Assembly (NCBI GenBank): GCA_005773145.1
Contig: SXHS01000181.1
Location: forward strand, 1-20,672
Direction: 5' to 3'
DNA: 20,672 bases
DNA from: Planctomycetaceae bacterium
GTDB taxonomy: Bacteria; Planctomycetota; Planctomycetia; Pirellulales; Pirellulaceae
How positions within the stretch are numbered: position 1 is the stretch's first letter; the number at the start of each line of letters is the position of its first letter. Positions 7,502 to 15,284 of this stretch are shown piece by piece. The notes under the pieces were generated by a model. The model did no database searches and was not told the DNA's origin. It saw only the letters and a program-made list of their open reading frames with translations. The translations under genes were made by a program, and so were the position numbers.

Positions 7502-8007
7502 TTTGTCCTTATTGCACCTTCTCGAACATTGAAGGGGCGGACTACTGCGATCGGTGTGGGCAAGGGCTCTCCGATCTGCATCTTCCCTCCCCTTTGACTA
7601 AAGTTGAGCGGAGCTTATTGAAGGACCGAGTCGAGGTATTGGATCCCAAGAAACCGATCACCGTCCCCCCCGATATGCCCGTGAGCCAAGTGTTGCAATT
7701 GCTGGTCGAAAACGGAATCGGCTGCGTGATCGTGACGGACGCTGGACGCACGGTCGGCATTTTCAGCGAGCGCGACGCGCTCATCAAACTCAATACTGCC
7801 TGCGGCGACTTGGCCGACCAGCCCGTATCTCAGTTCATGACGGCCAACCCGCAAGTGCTCAATTCCGGTGCCAAGATCGTATTTGCCGTGCGCGCGATGA
7901 GCCAAGGCAGTTATCGGCATGTCCCCGTTGTCGATGAGACCAATCAACTCACGGGCATCGTCTCGGCACGCGATATTCTTCGTTACCTCACCGCTCGCAT
8001 GCAGTGA
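7498..8007 (+). CDS. Zinc-ribbon plus CBS-pair protein downstream of korB
   Basis: A 169-residue protein with an N-terminal zinc ribbon (C3, C6, C17, C20 in a CxxC-x10-CxxC pattern), a short linker, then two CBS motifs (about 45-105 with GIFSERDAL, and about 110-169 with FMTANPQVL, MSQGSYRHVPVVD and ARDIL). The start at 7498 forms an ATGA overlap with the korB stop; an in-frame ATG at 7486 is also possible. Shared words such as ERDAL, MSQG-YR and PVVD show it is a paralogue of the CBS protein ahead of korA, with the ribbon added. Tight coupling to korB makes a role in regulating or assembling KorAB likely, though unproven. Confidence 0.9.
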   Translation: MICPYCTFSNIEGADYCDRCGQGLSDLHLPSPLTKVERSLLKDRVEVLDPKKPITVPPDMPVSQVLQLLVENGIGCVIVTDAGRTVGIFSERDALIKLNTACGDLADQPVSQFMTANPQVLNSGAKIVFAVRAMSQGSYRHVPVVDETNQLTGIVSARDILRYLTARMQ

Positions 8008-8013
8008 CAACCG

Positions 8014-8028
8014 CCTCGGGCTCCGAGG
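8014..8028 (+). terminator. Candidate terminator hairpin after the korAB unit
   Basis: CCTCGG (8014-8019) and CCGAGG (8023-8028) form a perfect 6-bp stem with a 3-base loop, 6 bases after the stop of the zinc-ribbon CBS gene. No clear T-run follows, so intrinsic termination is uncertain. Its position at the end of the unit fits a transcript 3' end. Confidence 0.35.
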
Positions 8029-8084
8029 GGCAAAGCGCCGCCGTTTGCATAGCTCAGTTCATTGGACTGGGTATTGTGTCCATA

Positions 8085-8113
8085 TTGGCGTGGTCGGGTC
8101 GACCTAGTATGCT
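8085..8113 (+). promoter_or_regulatory. Probable promoter of the ABC permease cluster
   Basis: TTGGCG (8085-8090) and TATGCT (8108-8113) are separated by 17 bases, a good sigma-70-type arrangement. It is about 100 bases ahead of ATG 8216. The purine-rich AAAGAGGAG at 8114-8122 overlaps the predicted start of transcription, so it could alternatively be a ribosome binding site on a longer transcript. Confidence 0.45.
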
Positions 8114-8215
8114 AAAGAGGAGATATTTGTTGGGGATTACCGCTGCGGCGGCTGAGGTGCCGAGAGCGGTCCAGTCCAGGCCTAGGCGGGTCGTCCGGCC
8201 GTTGGTGGATTTGCC

Positions 8216-9763
8216 ATGAGCCTCTGGAAAATTGCTTGGCGCAGCGTGCAACAGCGAGCGGTTGCATCGTCTCTCACCACCCTTTCACTGGCGCTGGGCG
8301 TGATGTTGGTGGTCATGGTCCTGCTCGTATTGGGGGCGATCACGGAATCCTTCCGTAGCAATGCCAGCCTCGGTTTCAACATGGTCGTCGGGGCTAAGGG
8401 GGGGTCGCTGCAGTTGGTCCTCAATTCGTTGTACTATCTCAGCCAGCCGGTAGAAAACATCCCCTACGAATTCTACGAAGAGTTCTTGCCGGCGGCACAG
8501 CGTGAGGATGCCAAGGATGGACGCTACGCTGTCTATACCAGCTTGGCCGTGCCGATTTGTATGGGGGACTATTTTGGCTCGTTTCGCGTCGTCGGCACGA
8601 CCCCTCAGATGTTCGACAACTTTGTCTTCGACATGGAACGCGATCGCAAGTACGAGTTCGCGCAGGGGCGCAATCTGCAGGTTCATAGCAACGAATACGG
8701 GTATTTCGAGGCCGTGGTCGGGGCGACCGTTGCTCGGAAGAATCGGCTAAAGGTCGGTCAGGCAATCGCTCCCACGCATGGTGTTGCCGGAGAAAAACAT
8801 GACGAATTTTATGTCGTCGGAATCTTGGCACCGACCGGTACGCCCTGTGACCGTGCGGTCTTCGTCAACATGGAAGGTTTCTTCCTACTGGACGGACACG
8901 CTAAGTCGGCGTTCCCCCCGATAACGGTTGCTGCGACCGAGCCCGTTGGCACGGTACTCAACCAGATGCTCGATCGCGGTGGTACCAGTTCGGCCATTGT
9001 CGTGGACCAGGGCCGAACCCTCGGGACGCTGGGCGTGCGTGATGGCCCACTTGAACCACGTGCAACGGCGGTCGATGGCGACATTGCCACACCCACACCC
9101 GAACGGCCGCAAGACCGGCGACAGTGGCTCCCCTTGCCCCGCGAGCAACGTGAAGTGACCGCCATTCTCTTGCGCACGGTGAATGGTGCCGTGGCTCCGG
9201 GCCTGCGCAAGACGATCAACAAGGGGCCTGTGGCTCAAGCCGCCTTGCCCATCGGCGAGATGTTTTCTCTGTTCGCAAACTTTGTGACGCCACTCAAGCT
9301 GGTGTTGTTGGGTTTGACCGCTACGATTTGCTTGGTCTCGGGTATCAGTATCTTGGTGAGCATATACAACTCCATGAATGAGCGGCGACATGATGTGGCC
9401 ATCATGCGCGCCCTAGGCGCGGGGCGTTCCGCCGTCATGGCCATCGTGCTGCTGGAGTCCCTTATCCTGGCCATTGGCGGCGGAGTCGCTGGCTGGGCGG
9501 CGGGGCACTTGGCAGTGGGTGGTCTGGCACGCAACCTGATCGAGGACAATACAGGCGTGTCGATTGGTGTCACGGATCTGGCGCCGCCGCTCGACCTGAG
9601 TGTGCTTGCGGGGGATCACGGTCGTGGCTGGGAAAAGCTCCGTATTTCCAGCGAGGCCCTGCTGATTCCATTGTTGATGCTCTTGGCGATCTTGGTGGGC
9701 ATGCTGCCCGCCGTCGCGGCCTACCGCACCGACGTGGCACAAACGCTGAGTTCATCGCCGTAG
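8216..9763 (+). CDS. FtsX/MacB-type ABC transporter permease
   Basis: A 515-residue inner-membrane permease of the FtsX/MacB type. The first membrane segment lies near residues 19-42, followed by a large extracytoplasmic domain (about 45-350) with GAKGGSLQLVLNSLYYL and GDYFGSFRVVGTTP. The FtsX domain has three further segments (about 355-385, 405-435 and 475-500) around SMNERRHDVAIMRALGAGRSAV, the part that docks to the ATPase. The family drives export or envelope remodelling rather than classical solute import. No ATP-binding subunit is encoded beside it, so it must use one from elsewhere. The loop near residues 245-310 is polar and low in complexity. The next genes run in the same direction and include a DUF3299-like protein, as in the zinc-responsive Zrg cluster of Vibrio; this parallel is from memory. 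Confidence 0.88.
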   Translation: MSLWKIAWRSVQQRAVASSLTTLSLALGVMLVVMVLLVLGAITESFRSNASLGFNMVVGAKGGSLQLVLNSLYYLSQPVENIPYEFYEEFLPAAQREDAKDGRYAVYTSLAVPICMGDYFGSFRVVGTTPQMFDNFVFDMERDRKYEFAQGRNLQVHSNEYGYFEAVVGATVARKNRLKVGQAIAPTHGVAGEKHDEFYVVGILAPTGTPCDRAVFVNMEGFFLLDGHAKSAFPPITVAATEPVGTVLNQMLDRGGTSSAIVVDQGRTLGTLGVRDGPLEPRATAVDGDIATPTPERPQDRRQWLPLPREQREVTAILLRTVNGAVAPGLRKTINKGPVAQAALPIGEMFSLFANFVTPLKLVLLGLTATICLVSGISILVSIYNSMNERRHDVAIMRALGAGRSAVMAIVLLESLILAIGGGVAGWAAGHLAVGGLARNLIEDNTGVSIGVTDLAPPLDLSVLAGDHGRGWEKLRISSEALLIPLLMLLAILVGMLPAVAAYRTDVAQTLSSSP

Positions 9764-9777
9764 AAACCCGCTAAAAT
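9751..9777 (+). promoter_or_regulatory. Weak candidate promoter before the FCPFC protein
   Basis: TAAAAT (9772-9777) is a five-of-six match to the -10 box. TTCATC (9751-9756) is a poor -35 with a 15-base spacer and lies inside the end of the permease gene. It may give extra transcription of the next genes, but read-through from the permease is equally possible. Confidence 0.25.
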
Positions 9778-9845
9778 GACAGGATGAACGCAGGATTGAC
9801 AAAGTGAAACCTCGCAACGTGCCTCAACCCGGGGAGATATGCAAT

Positions 9846-11414
9846 ATGTCACATAGCGTTTGCATCGGCCGCTTTTCCGTCATTGCCCTCGTGGTGGCCG
9901 TCTTGCCGTGGCAAGCGGCCCCGGCTGTGGCCTTCTGCCCGTTTTGCAGTGCTCCCCAACAGACCTTTGCGGAGGAAATGGAGGCCATGGATGCCGTGGC
10001 GCTGGCTCGCATGACCGCACGCCCTAAGCCTGCGGAAGGCAGCGACGGCTCCCCCGATCAGATTGAGAAGTCCACGTTCGAGGTTGTGCGAGTGCTTCGG
10101 GGCGACGAATGGCTCAAGCCCGGCATGTCGATTGAGACGTTGTACTTTGGGGATGAGGACAAAGACGCCCTGTTCTTTCTGACCGCGACCGATCCCCCCG
10201 AGTTGATGTGGGCCAGTCCACTACGCCTGTCCGAGCGGGCGCATGACTACCTGCTGCGAGTGCGCGAACTGCCCAAGTCGCCCGAGCGTCTGGCATTTTT
10301 TCTGGGGCACCTGGAAGACAAGGACGAGATGCTGGCGCGAGATGCCTACGATGAATTCGCGCGTGCCCCCTACTCCGATGTTGTGGCGCTCAAGGAGAAG
10401 ATGAACCACGATCAGCTGGTGGCCTGGATCCACAACGCGGAAGTGCCCGTATCACGGCGACGGCTCTATCTCACAATGCTCGGCATTTGTGGTACCCCGG
10501 CGGACACCCCGTTCTTAGACGAAATGCTGAGGTCCAAGGATCCTGAGCGCAAAGCGGCCTTGGATGCAGTGATCGGGTGCTACTTGGCATTGCGAGGAGA
10601 TGAGGGGATTGCCACGATCGACGAATTATTCTTGAAGAATCCGGATGCAGAATATTCCGACACCTGGTCGGCCATCCTGGCCCTACGCATCCTCGGCGCG
10701 GAGACAACCGTGATTCCGCGCGAGCGGATTGTGGAGTCGCTCCGCCTGTTACTGGACCGTCCGCAACTGGCCGATTTGGTCATCCCCGATCTGGCTCGGT
10801 TTGAGGATTGGACGGTGATACCCAAACTCATCGAGCTCTTCAAGTCCGCCGACGCGACGAACCAGTGGGTGCGTGTCCCTGTGATCAATTTTTTTCGCGC
10901 CTGTCCACTTCCCGAGGCACGGCAGGCCATCGACGAACTCGCCCAACTCGATCCTGATGCGGTCAAGCGGGCCCAGATTTTCCCCATATTCACCGGGGAT
11001 GGCACCGGGAAGCCGGCCCCAGCACCCGCTCCAAAAGACCCGTCAGATTCAGATCCAGCGGGTGACCATGGGGAAGCGCACGATGAAGACACCGACACGA
11101 GTCAGCCGATCGCATCCACGCCACCTGTCGACTCGGCTGCCGATGGGGGTTCACCACTTGAGCCAAGTGGGCTAGAGACGACAGCGCCGGATGCGGCCTC
11201 CCAATCGGCGACCAAGCCTGCGGTAGACGCATGGACGAGCGACGTCGACAAAACGGATTCTGGCGCAGCACCCGAGGCCGTTGATGCGGCCTCCCCGGGG
11301 CTGGCCAGGCCCTGGCTGTGGGGCGTGCCCATCGCCTTGGGGGCCGTGTTGGCCTTTGTGATGCAGGCCATCTTGCGCGGCTCACGATCGGCCCACAAAG
11401 GATTGCCAACATGA
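9846..11414 (+). CDS. Secreted, C-terminally membrane-anchored protein with FCPFC mature end
   Basis: I do not recognise a named family, though it resembles proteins I associate with Planctomycetes. The 522-residue product begins with a signal peptide (cleavage expected after APAVA, residue 29), leaving a mature end FCPFCSAPQQ with C31 and C34. A beta-rich segment follows (about 75-120, STFEVVRVLRGDEW...IETLYFGDED). A helical core of HEAT-like character runs from about 130 to 375, with RDAYDEFARAPYSDV, RRRLYLTMLGICG, LVIPDLARFEDW and VRVPVINFFRACPLPEA. A long acidic, proline-rich linker leads to a membrane helix at about 490-510. ATG 9846 is chosen because GGGGAG lies 9 bases upstream; a GTG at 9804 would spoil the signal peptide. 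The next gene overlaps by ATGA. Topology suggests a protein facing the periplasm. The cysteine pair might bind metal or be redox-active. Confidence 0.82.
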   Translation: MSHSVCIGRFSVIALVVAVLPWQAAPAVAFCPFCSAPQQTFAEEMEAMDAVALARMTARPKPAEGSDGSPDQIEKSTFEVVRVLRGDEWLKPGMSIETLYFGDEDKDALFFLTATDPPELMWASPLRLSERAHDYLLRVRELPKSPERLAFFLGHLEDKDEMLARDAYDEFARAPYSDVVALKEKMNHDQLVAWIHNAEVPVSRRRLYLTMLGICGTPADTPFLDEMLRSKDPERKAALDAVIGCYLALRGDEGIATIDELFLKNPDAEYSDTWSAILALRILGAETTVIPRERIVESLRLLLDRPQLADLVIPDLARFEDWTVIPKLIELFKSADATNQWVRVPVINFFRACPLPEARQAIDELAQLDPDAVKRAQIFPIFTGDGTGKPAPAPAPKDPSDSDPAGDHGEAHDEDTDTSQPIASTPPVDSAADGGSPLEPSGLETTAPDAASQSATKPAVDAWTSDVDKTDSGAAPEAVDAASPGLARPWLWGVPIALGAVLAFVMQAILRGSRSAHKGLPT

Positions 11415-12670
11415 CGCGCGCACTCGGGCAAAATTCGGCCGATTTGCGATACTATCGCGCTGTCAGTGGCTTAGCGGTGGCCTCGCTGGGCGTCGGCATC
11501 TTCTCGCTTCCGGCATTGTTGTTTGCGGGCTGGTTGCCCGTCCCTTTTTTCGGCATCGTGTTGTCCGTCATCGCCCTGATCCGACTGCGGCGTCGGCCAG
11601 ACGAGTTGGTAGGCAGCGGACTGGCCAGTGCCGGTTTGATTTTGGCGGGGAGTGCTTTTGGGCTGGGGGCCTTGATTGCTGTGACGGGCTACTGGCTCGA
11701 GGTCCCTGAAGGCTACGCGCGCATCCACTACACACAACTTCAGCCTGATCCAGCGCATGAGGAGAAACTACCGGTCCCGCAACGTGCCCTGGAACTAGAT
11801 GGCCAGCGGGTATTTCTCAAGGGTTACATTTATCCGGACAATCGGGGAGCTGATCTGTCTCAATTCATCATGGTTCCGGATATGGGCACCTGTTGTTTTG
11901 GCGGCCAACCGAAACTGACGGACATGGTTGAGGTGACCCTCAAAGATCCGTTGCGCGCCCGCTATAGTTTTCACCCGCAGGGCGTGGCGGGAGTGCTGCG
12001 GGTGGACACACGTTTGAAGCCCATCAGTGGGTTGCAGGGTGTGTACTATCGCTTGGAAGCCGATTTTCTGAATGGAGCGGCGGCCCAATCGGTAACGCGG
12101 GATCCGGAGCTGGCGAATCCCTCAACCAAACTACCGGACGCTTCCCCGGCAACCAACGACGTGGCCCCATCACCTCCGGCAGGTGATGCCTCCGCGCCCC
12201 GCAGCCGATCCGCCCCACCGGCCTTGGTCGTGAAAAAGACGGCGCGTGAAGCATTGCCTGATCGACCCCGTCCGCGTCGCGTGTCGGGGGGCGTTCGCGA
12301 CATCAGCTTTGACGACCTGGAATTCAAGATCGAAAAGGATCAGGCGTTTGAGCGGAGCATGCTAACGCCAGGCATCGAGGAACTGGATGGTGAACGAGTC
12401 GTCTTGCGTGGCTTTGTGCTCGATTCATCGGTCTTTCAAACATCCGGGATCAAACAATTCATGTTGGTGCGCGACAATCAACAGTGCTGTTTCGGACCAG
12501 GCGCGTATCTTTATCACAATGTGCAAGTGGAGATGGAAGAGGGGCAGACGGCTGAGTTCAGCATTCGTCCCGTCCTGGTAAGTGGCACGTTCTCCATCAA
12601 GCCCTTGATATTTCCTGATGGAAAGTGTTACTCGGTGTATCATATTCGCGCCCAAAGCGTACGTCATTAG
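11411..12670 (+). CDS. Membrane protein with two CCFG (DUF3299-like) domains
   Basis: A 419-residue protein whose start overlaps the previous stop (ATGA), so the pair is translationally coupled. The N-terminal third resembles DUF4190-type membrane regions: about three hydrophobic segments (18-41, 43-58, 70-93) around RLRRRPDELVGSGLASAG. Two related extracytoplasmic domains follow. Domain 1 (about 129-225) reads LDGQRVFLKGYIYP...FIMVPDMGTCCFG, with CCFG at 161-164. Domain 2 (about 335-419) reads LDGERVVLRGFVLD...FMLVRDNQQCCFG, with CCFG at 359-362. A proline- and arginine-rich linker joins them. The pattern (h-G-x-h near the start, hydrophobic strand, cysteine motif) is like DUF3299, the ZrgD-type partner of FtsX-like permeases. 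Metal or disulfide roles for the CC pairs are inference. Confidence 0.82.
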   Translation: MTRALGQNSADLRYYRAVSGLAVASLGVGIFSLPALLFAGWLPVPFFGIVLSVIALIRLRRRPDELVGSGLASAGLILAGSAFGLGALIAVTGYWLEVPEGYARIHYTQLQPDPAHEEKLPVPQRALELDGQRVFLKGYIYPDNRGADLSQFIMVPDMGTCCFGGQPKLTDMVEVTLKDPLRARYSFHPQGVAGVLRVDTRLKPISGLQGVYYRLEADFLNGAAAQSVTRDPELANPSTKLPDASPATNDVAPSPPAGDASAPRSRSAPPALVVKKTAREALPDRPRPRRVSGGVRDISFDDLEFKIEKDQAFERSMLTPGIEELDGERVVLRGFVLDSSVFQTSGIKQFMLVRDNQQCCFGPGAYLYHNVQVEMEEGQTAEFSIRPVLVSGTFSIKPLIFPDGKCYSVYHIRAQSVRH

Positions 12671-12711
12671 CATGGCGATGGATCGCTCAAGATAGAGAAA
12701 CTGAAAACGAC

Positions 12712-14802
12712 ATGACGAATCGACTAGTTGACGAGACGAGTCCCTATCTGTTGCAGCACGCACACAACCCGGTGCATTGGTATCCCTGGGGTCCCGAAGC
12801 GCATGCCTCGGCTCGGCAGCAAGACAAGCCCATATTCCTGTCGATTGGCTATTCGGCCTGCCACTGGTGCCATGTGATGGAACGCGAGAGTTTCGAGAAT
12901 CCAACGCTCGCGGCGCTGTTGAACGAGCACTTTGTCTGCATCAAGGTGGATCGCGAAGAACGCCCCGACTTGGATCAGATCTACATGCAGGCCGTGCAGA
13001 TGATGACAGGGCACGGCGGTTGGCCGATGTCGGTTTTCTTAACACCGGATCACAAACCATTCTTTGGTGGCACGTATTGGCCCCCCCAGGCGCGCGGGGG
13101 GATGCCCGGTTTCGGTGACGTCCTCACGGGGGTAGCCGATGCATGGCGCAATCGGCGCTCACAGGCATTGAATCAGGCGGATCAACTAACCGCTCATTTG
13201 GTCAATGTGGGGCGCCCCGAGAAGGGAGAAGTGGCGTCTCCTGAAGAGCTGTTGCACAGTGCGACCGCAAAAATGGAGCAATCGTTTGACTTCGCGCACG
13301 GAGGATTCGGCGGTGCTCCCAAGTTTCCACACGCCATGAACCTTCAGCTGCTGATGCGCAATTGGTTTCGTTGGCGTCGGCAGGGCGTCCTCGACATGGT
13401 AACCATGAACCTCGACAAGATGGCGCACGGAGGCATCTACGACCATTTGGGGGGCGGATTCGCCCGATACACCGTCGACGAGCGATGGCTGGTCCCTCAT
13501 TTTGAAAAAATGCTGTACGACAACAGTCTGCTGGCGAGGGCGTACGTCGAAGCATTTCAGGTCACTGGGAACGTGGAATATCGACGCGTGGCGTGCGAAA
13601 CGCTGGATTATGTCTTGCGAGATATGACCGATACGGCCGGAGGGTTTTATAGCGCGGAGGATGCGGATAGTGAAGGGGAAGAAGGAAAGTTCTACGTGTG
13701 GAGTCTGGACGAAGTGCGGCAGGTACTGGGGCCCGAGCGGTCGGATCGGTTTTGCTACGTCTTTGACGTCACCGAAGGGGGTAACTTCGAAGGCCACAAT
13801 ATTCTTAATCTGCCCAAGACGTTGCCGCAATGCGCGGCGATTCGCGGCTGGGATCTGGCCGAACTGCAACAGGAACTGGCCACGGATCGCGCAAACCTTC
13901 TGGCCGCACGCAGTCAACGCGTGCGCCCGGCACGTGATGACAAGATCTTGGTCAGTTGGAATGGATTGATGATTGACGCCTTGGCGTACGCGGGATCTGT
14001 GTTCGGAGAATCACGTTATGTGGACGCTGCCGAGCGGGCCGCACGCTTTTTGTGGGACCATTTTCGGCAACAAGAGGGTCGGCTGCTGCACGTCTGGTGC
14101 AAGGGGCAAGCCCGTTATCAAGCCTACTTGGACGGCTATGCTTGCTTGACCAATGCGTTGGTAACGCTCTACGAAGCAACATTCAACGAATCCTGGATCG
14201 ACCACGCCGTGTCGCTGGCCGATCAAATGATGCGCCACTTCCGCGATCGTGACTCGGAAGGATTCTTCTATACGGCGGATGATCATGAAGCTTTGATCAC
14301 ACGCACCCACGATCTGCATGATAGCTCCGTCCCCAGCGCGACGGCGACGGCCATCACGGCCCTATTGCGGCTGGGCCACCTGTGTGGGCGAGCGGATTAC
14401 CTGCACGCGGCGCGAGGCGCGCTGGATGCCGCCACAAAAGTCATGGAGCAAGCCCCCACGGCCACGGCTCAGCTCCTGATGGCTCTCGACATGCAGTGGG
14501 GCCCCTTCTACGAAATTGTGATGCTCGGGAACCGTGAACATCCGGACGTGCGGGGAGTTCTCTCCGATTTGCGCCGTCGCTACATGCCCCATCATGTGCT
14601 GGCCGCCCGCGATTCCGAAGACATACCGGATGGGTCCATTGAAATCGATCCGATCTTTACCGGCAAACACGCCACGGAGGCCATGCCCACGGTTTATGCC
14701 TGCCAAGATTTCACGTGCGGCGTGCCGCAACGCGGCCCACACCAGGTCGCCAATCTGTGGCAGAAGCTCACCGAACCCACTCCCCACCCCGGCCTGCGCT
14801 AA
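12712..14802 (+). CDS. DUF255 thioredoxin-domain protein (YyaL / spermatogenesis-associated protein 20 type)
   Basis: A 696-residue cytoplasmic protein of the widely conserved DUF255 family. Residues about 1-165 form the thioredoxin-like domain, with the family signature LVDETSPYLLQHAHNPVHW, the active-site-like CHWC at 50-53 (followed by HVMERESFE) and GGWPMSVFLTP. The rest is an alpha/alpha six-barrel like that of glycan-modifying enzymes, with GGIYDHLGGGFARY, VPHFEKMLYDN and SAEDADSEGEEGKFY. The family's biochemical role is not settled; a thiol-redox or sugar-related function has been proposed. ATG 12712 gives the standard start; the open frame to 12625 lies inside the previous gene. It follows the CCFG protein by 41 bases. 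Its stop overlaps the stop of the convergent gene. Confidence 0.93.
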   Translation: MTNRLVDETSPYLLQHAHNPVHWYPWGPEAHASARQQDKPIFLSIGYSACHWCHVMERESFENPTLAALLNEHFVCIKVDREERPDLDQIYMQAVQMMTGHGGWPMSVFLTPDHKPFFGGTYWPPQARGGMPGFGDVLTGVADAWRNRRSQALNQADQLTAHLVNVGRPEKGEVASPEELLHSATAKMEQSFDFAHGGFGGAPKFPHAMNLQLLMRNWFRWRRQGVLDMVTMNLDKMAHGGIYDHLGGGFARYTVDERWLVPHFEKMLYDNSLLARAYVEAFQVTGNVEYRRVACETLDYVLRDMTDTAGGFYSAEDADSEGEEGKFYVWSLDEVRQVLGPERSDRFCYVFDVTEGGNFEGHNILNLPKTLPQCAAIRGWDLAELQQELATDRANLLAARSQRVRPARDDKILVSWNGLMIDALAYAGSVFGESRYVDAAERAARFLWDHFRQQEGRLLHVWCKGQARYQAYLDGYACLTNALVTLYEATFNESWIDHAVSLADQMMRHFRDRDSEGFFYTADDHEALITRTHDLHDSSVPSATATAITALLRLGHLCGRADYLHAARGALDAATKVMEQAPTATAQLLMALDMQWGPFYEIVMLGNREHPDVRGVLSDLRRRYMPHHVLAARDSEDIPDGSIEIDPIFTGKHATEAMPTVYACQDFTCGVPQRGPHQVANLWQKLTEPTPHPGLR

Positions 14803-15263
14803 ATCGTCGTGCGCGAATCCGGAATCGATTTGTGGTCATCGGGTGTGGCGTTCGCGGCGGGGACGGACAGAGGCTTTACCGAAGCACGCACGTCGGGGAT
14901 CCGCAGCGACGGGACTTGTTCGCAGCGAGCGAGTAACTGCGACAACTGCTCTTGTTGCTCATGCGCCATGAGAATCAATCGCTGCATGACGCTAATCTTG
15001 GTTTCCAATTCGCCGCTCACGTCGCGCGTCATGTCATGCATGCGAACTTCCCAACGCATGATGGCGTCCTCCAATTCCATCTTGCGACGATGGACCTCGG
15101 ACGCAATCGACGGACTACCGTGGGGTGGCTCGATGGACGCGTCGGCCTCTGGCCGACGTCGCGACCAGGTATGAGGGCCTCGTCGCATGAGCGCCCAGCA
15201 GAGCAGGCCAATGCCACTCGCCAACATCAGATTCGGCCAGACATCGTACAGTCCCGGTAGCAT
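14799..15263 (-). CDS. Small membrane-anchored coiled-coil protein downstream of larC
   Basis: No named family is recognised. The 154-residue product has one N-terminal membrane segment (about 10-26, PNLMLASGIGLLCWAL), a basic stop (MRRGPHTWSRRR), and a long helical region (about 50-115, SEVHRRKMELEDAIMRWEVRMHDMTRDVSGELETKISVM) likely to form a coiled coil on the cytoplasmic side. The tail is proline-rich. ATG 15263 is preferred, as GGAG lies 11 bases upstream; GTG 15275 would leave no room for a binding site. It lies 21 bases after larC, so the two are probably cotranscribed. Its TAG overlaps the TAA of the convergent DUF255 gene. Confidence 0.75.
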   Translation of the reverse strand: MLPGLYDVWPNLMLASGIGLLCWALMRRGPHTWSRRRPEADASIEPPHGSPSIASEVHRRKMELEDAIMRWEVRMHDMTRDVSGELETKISVMQRLILMAHEQQEQLSQLLARCEQVPSLRIPDVRASVKPLSVPAANATPDDHKSIPDSRTTI

Positions 15264-15284
15264 GAAGCTTTGCACTCCGCATTG

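Noticed and set aside
13186..13917. Open frame of 243 codons antisense to the DUF255 gene
   Set aside because: The sense strand carries a complete well-known family over the same bases; the antisense product has no motif.
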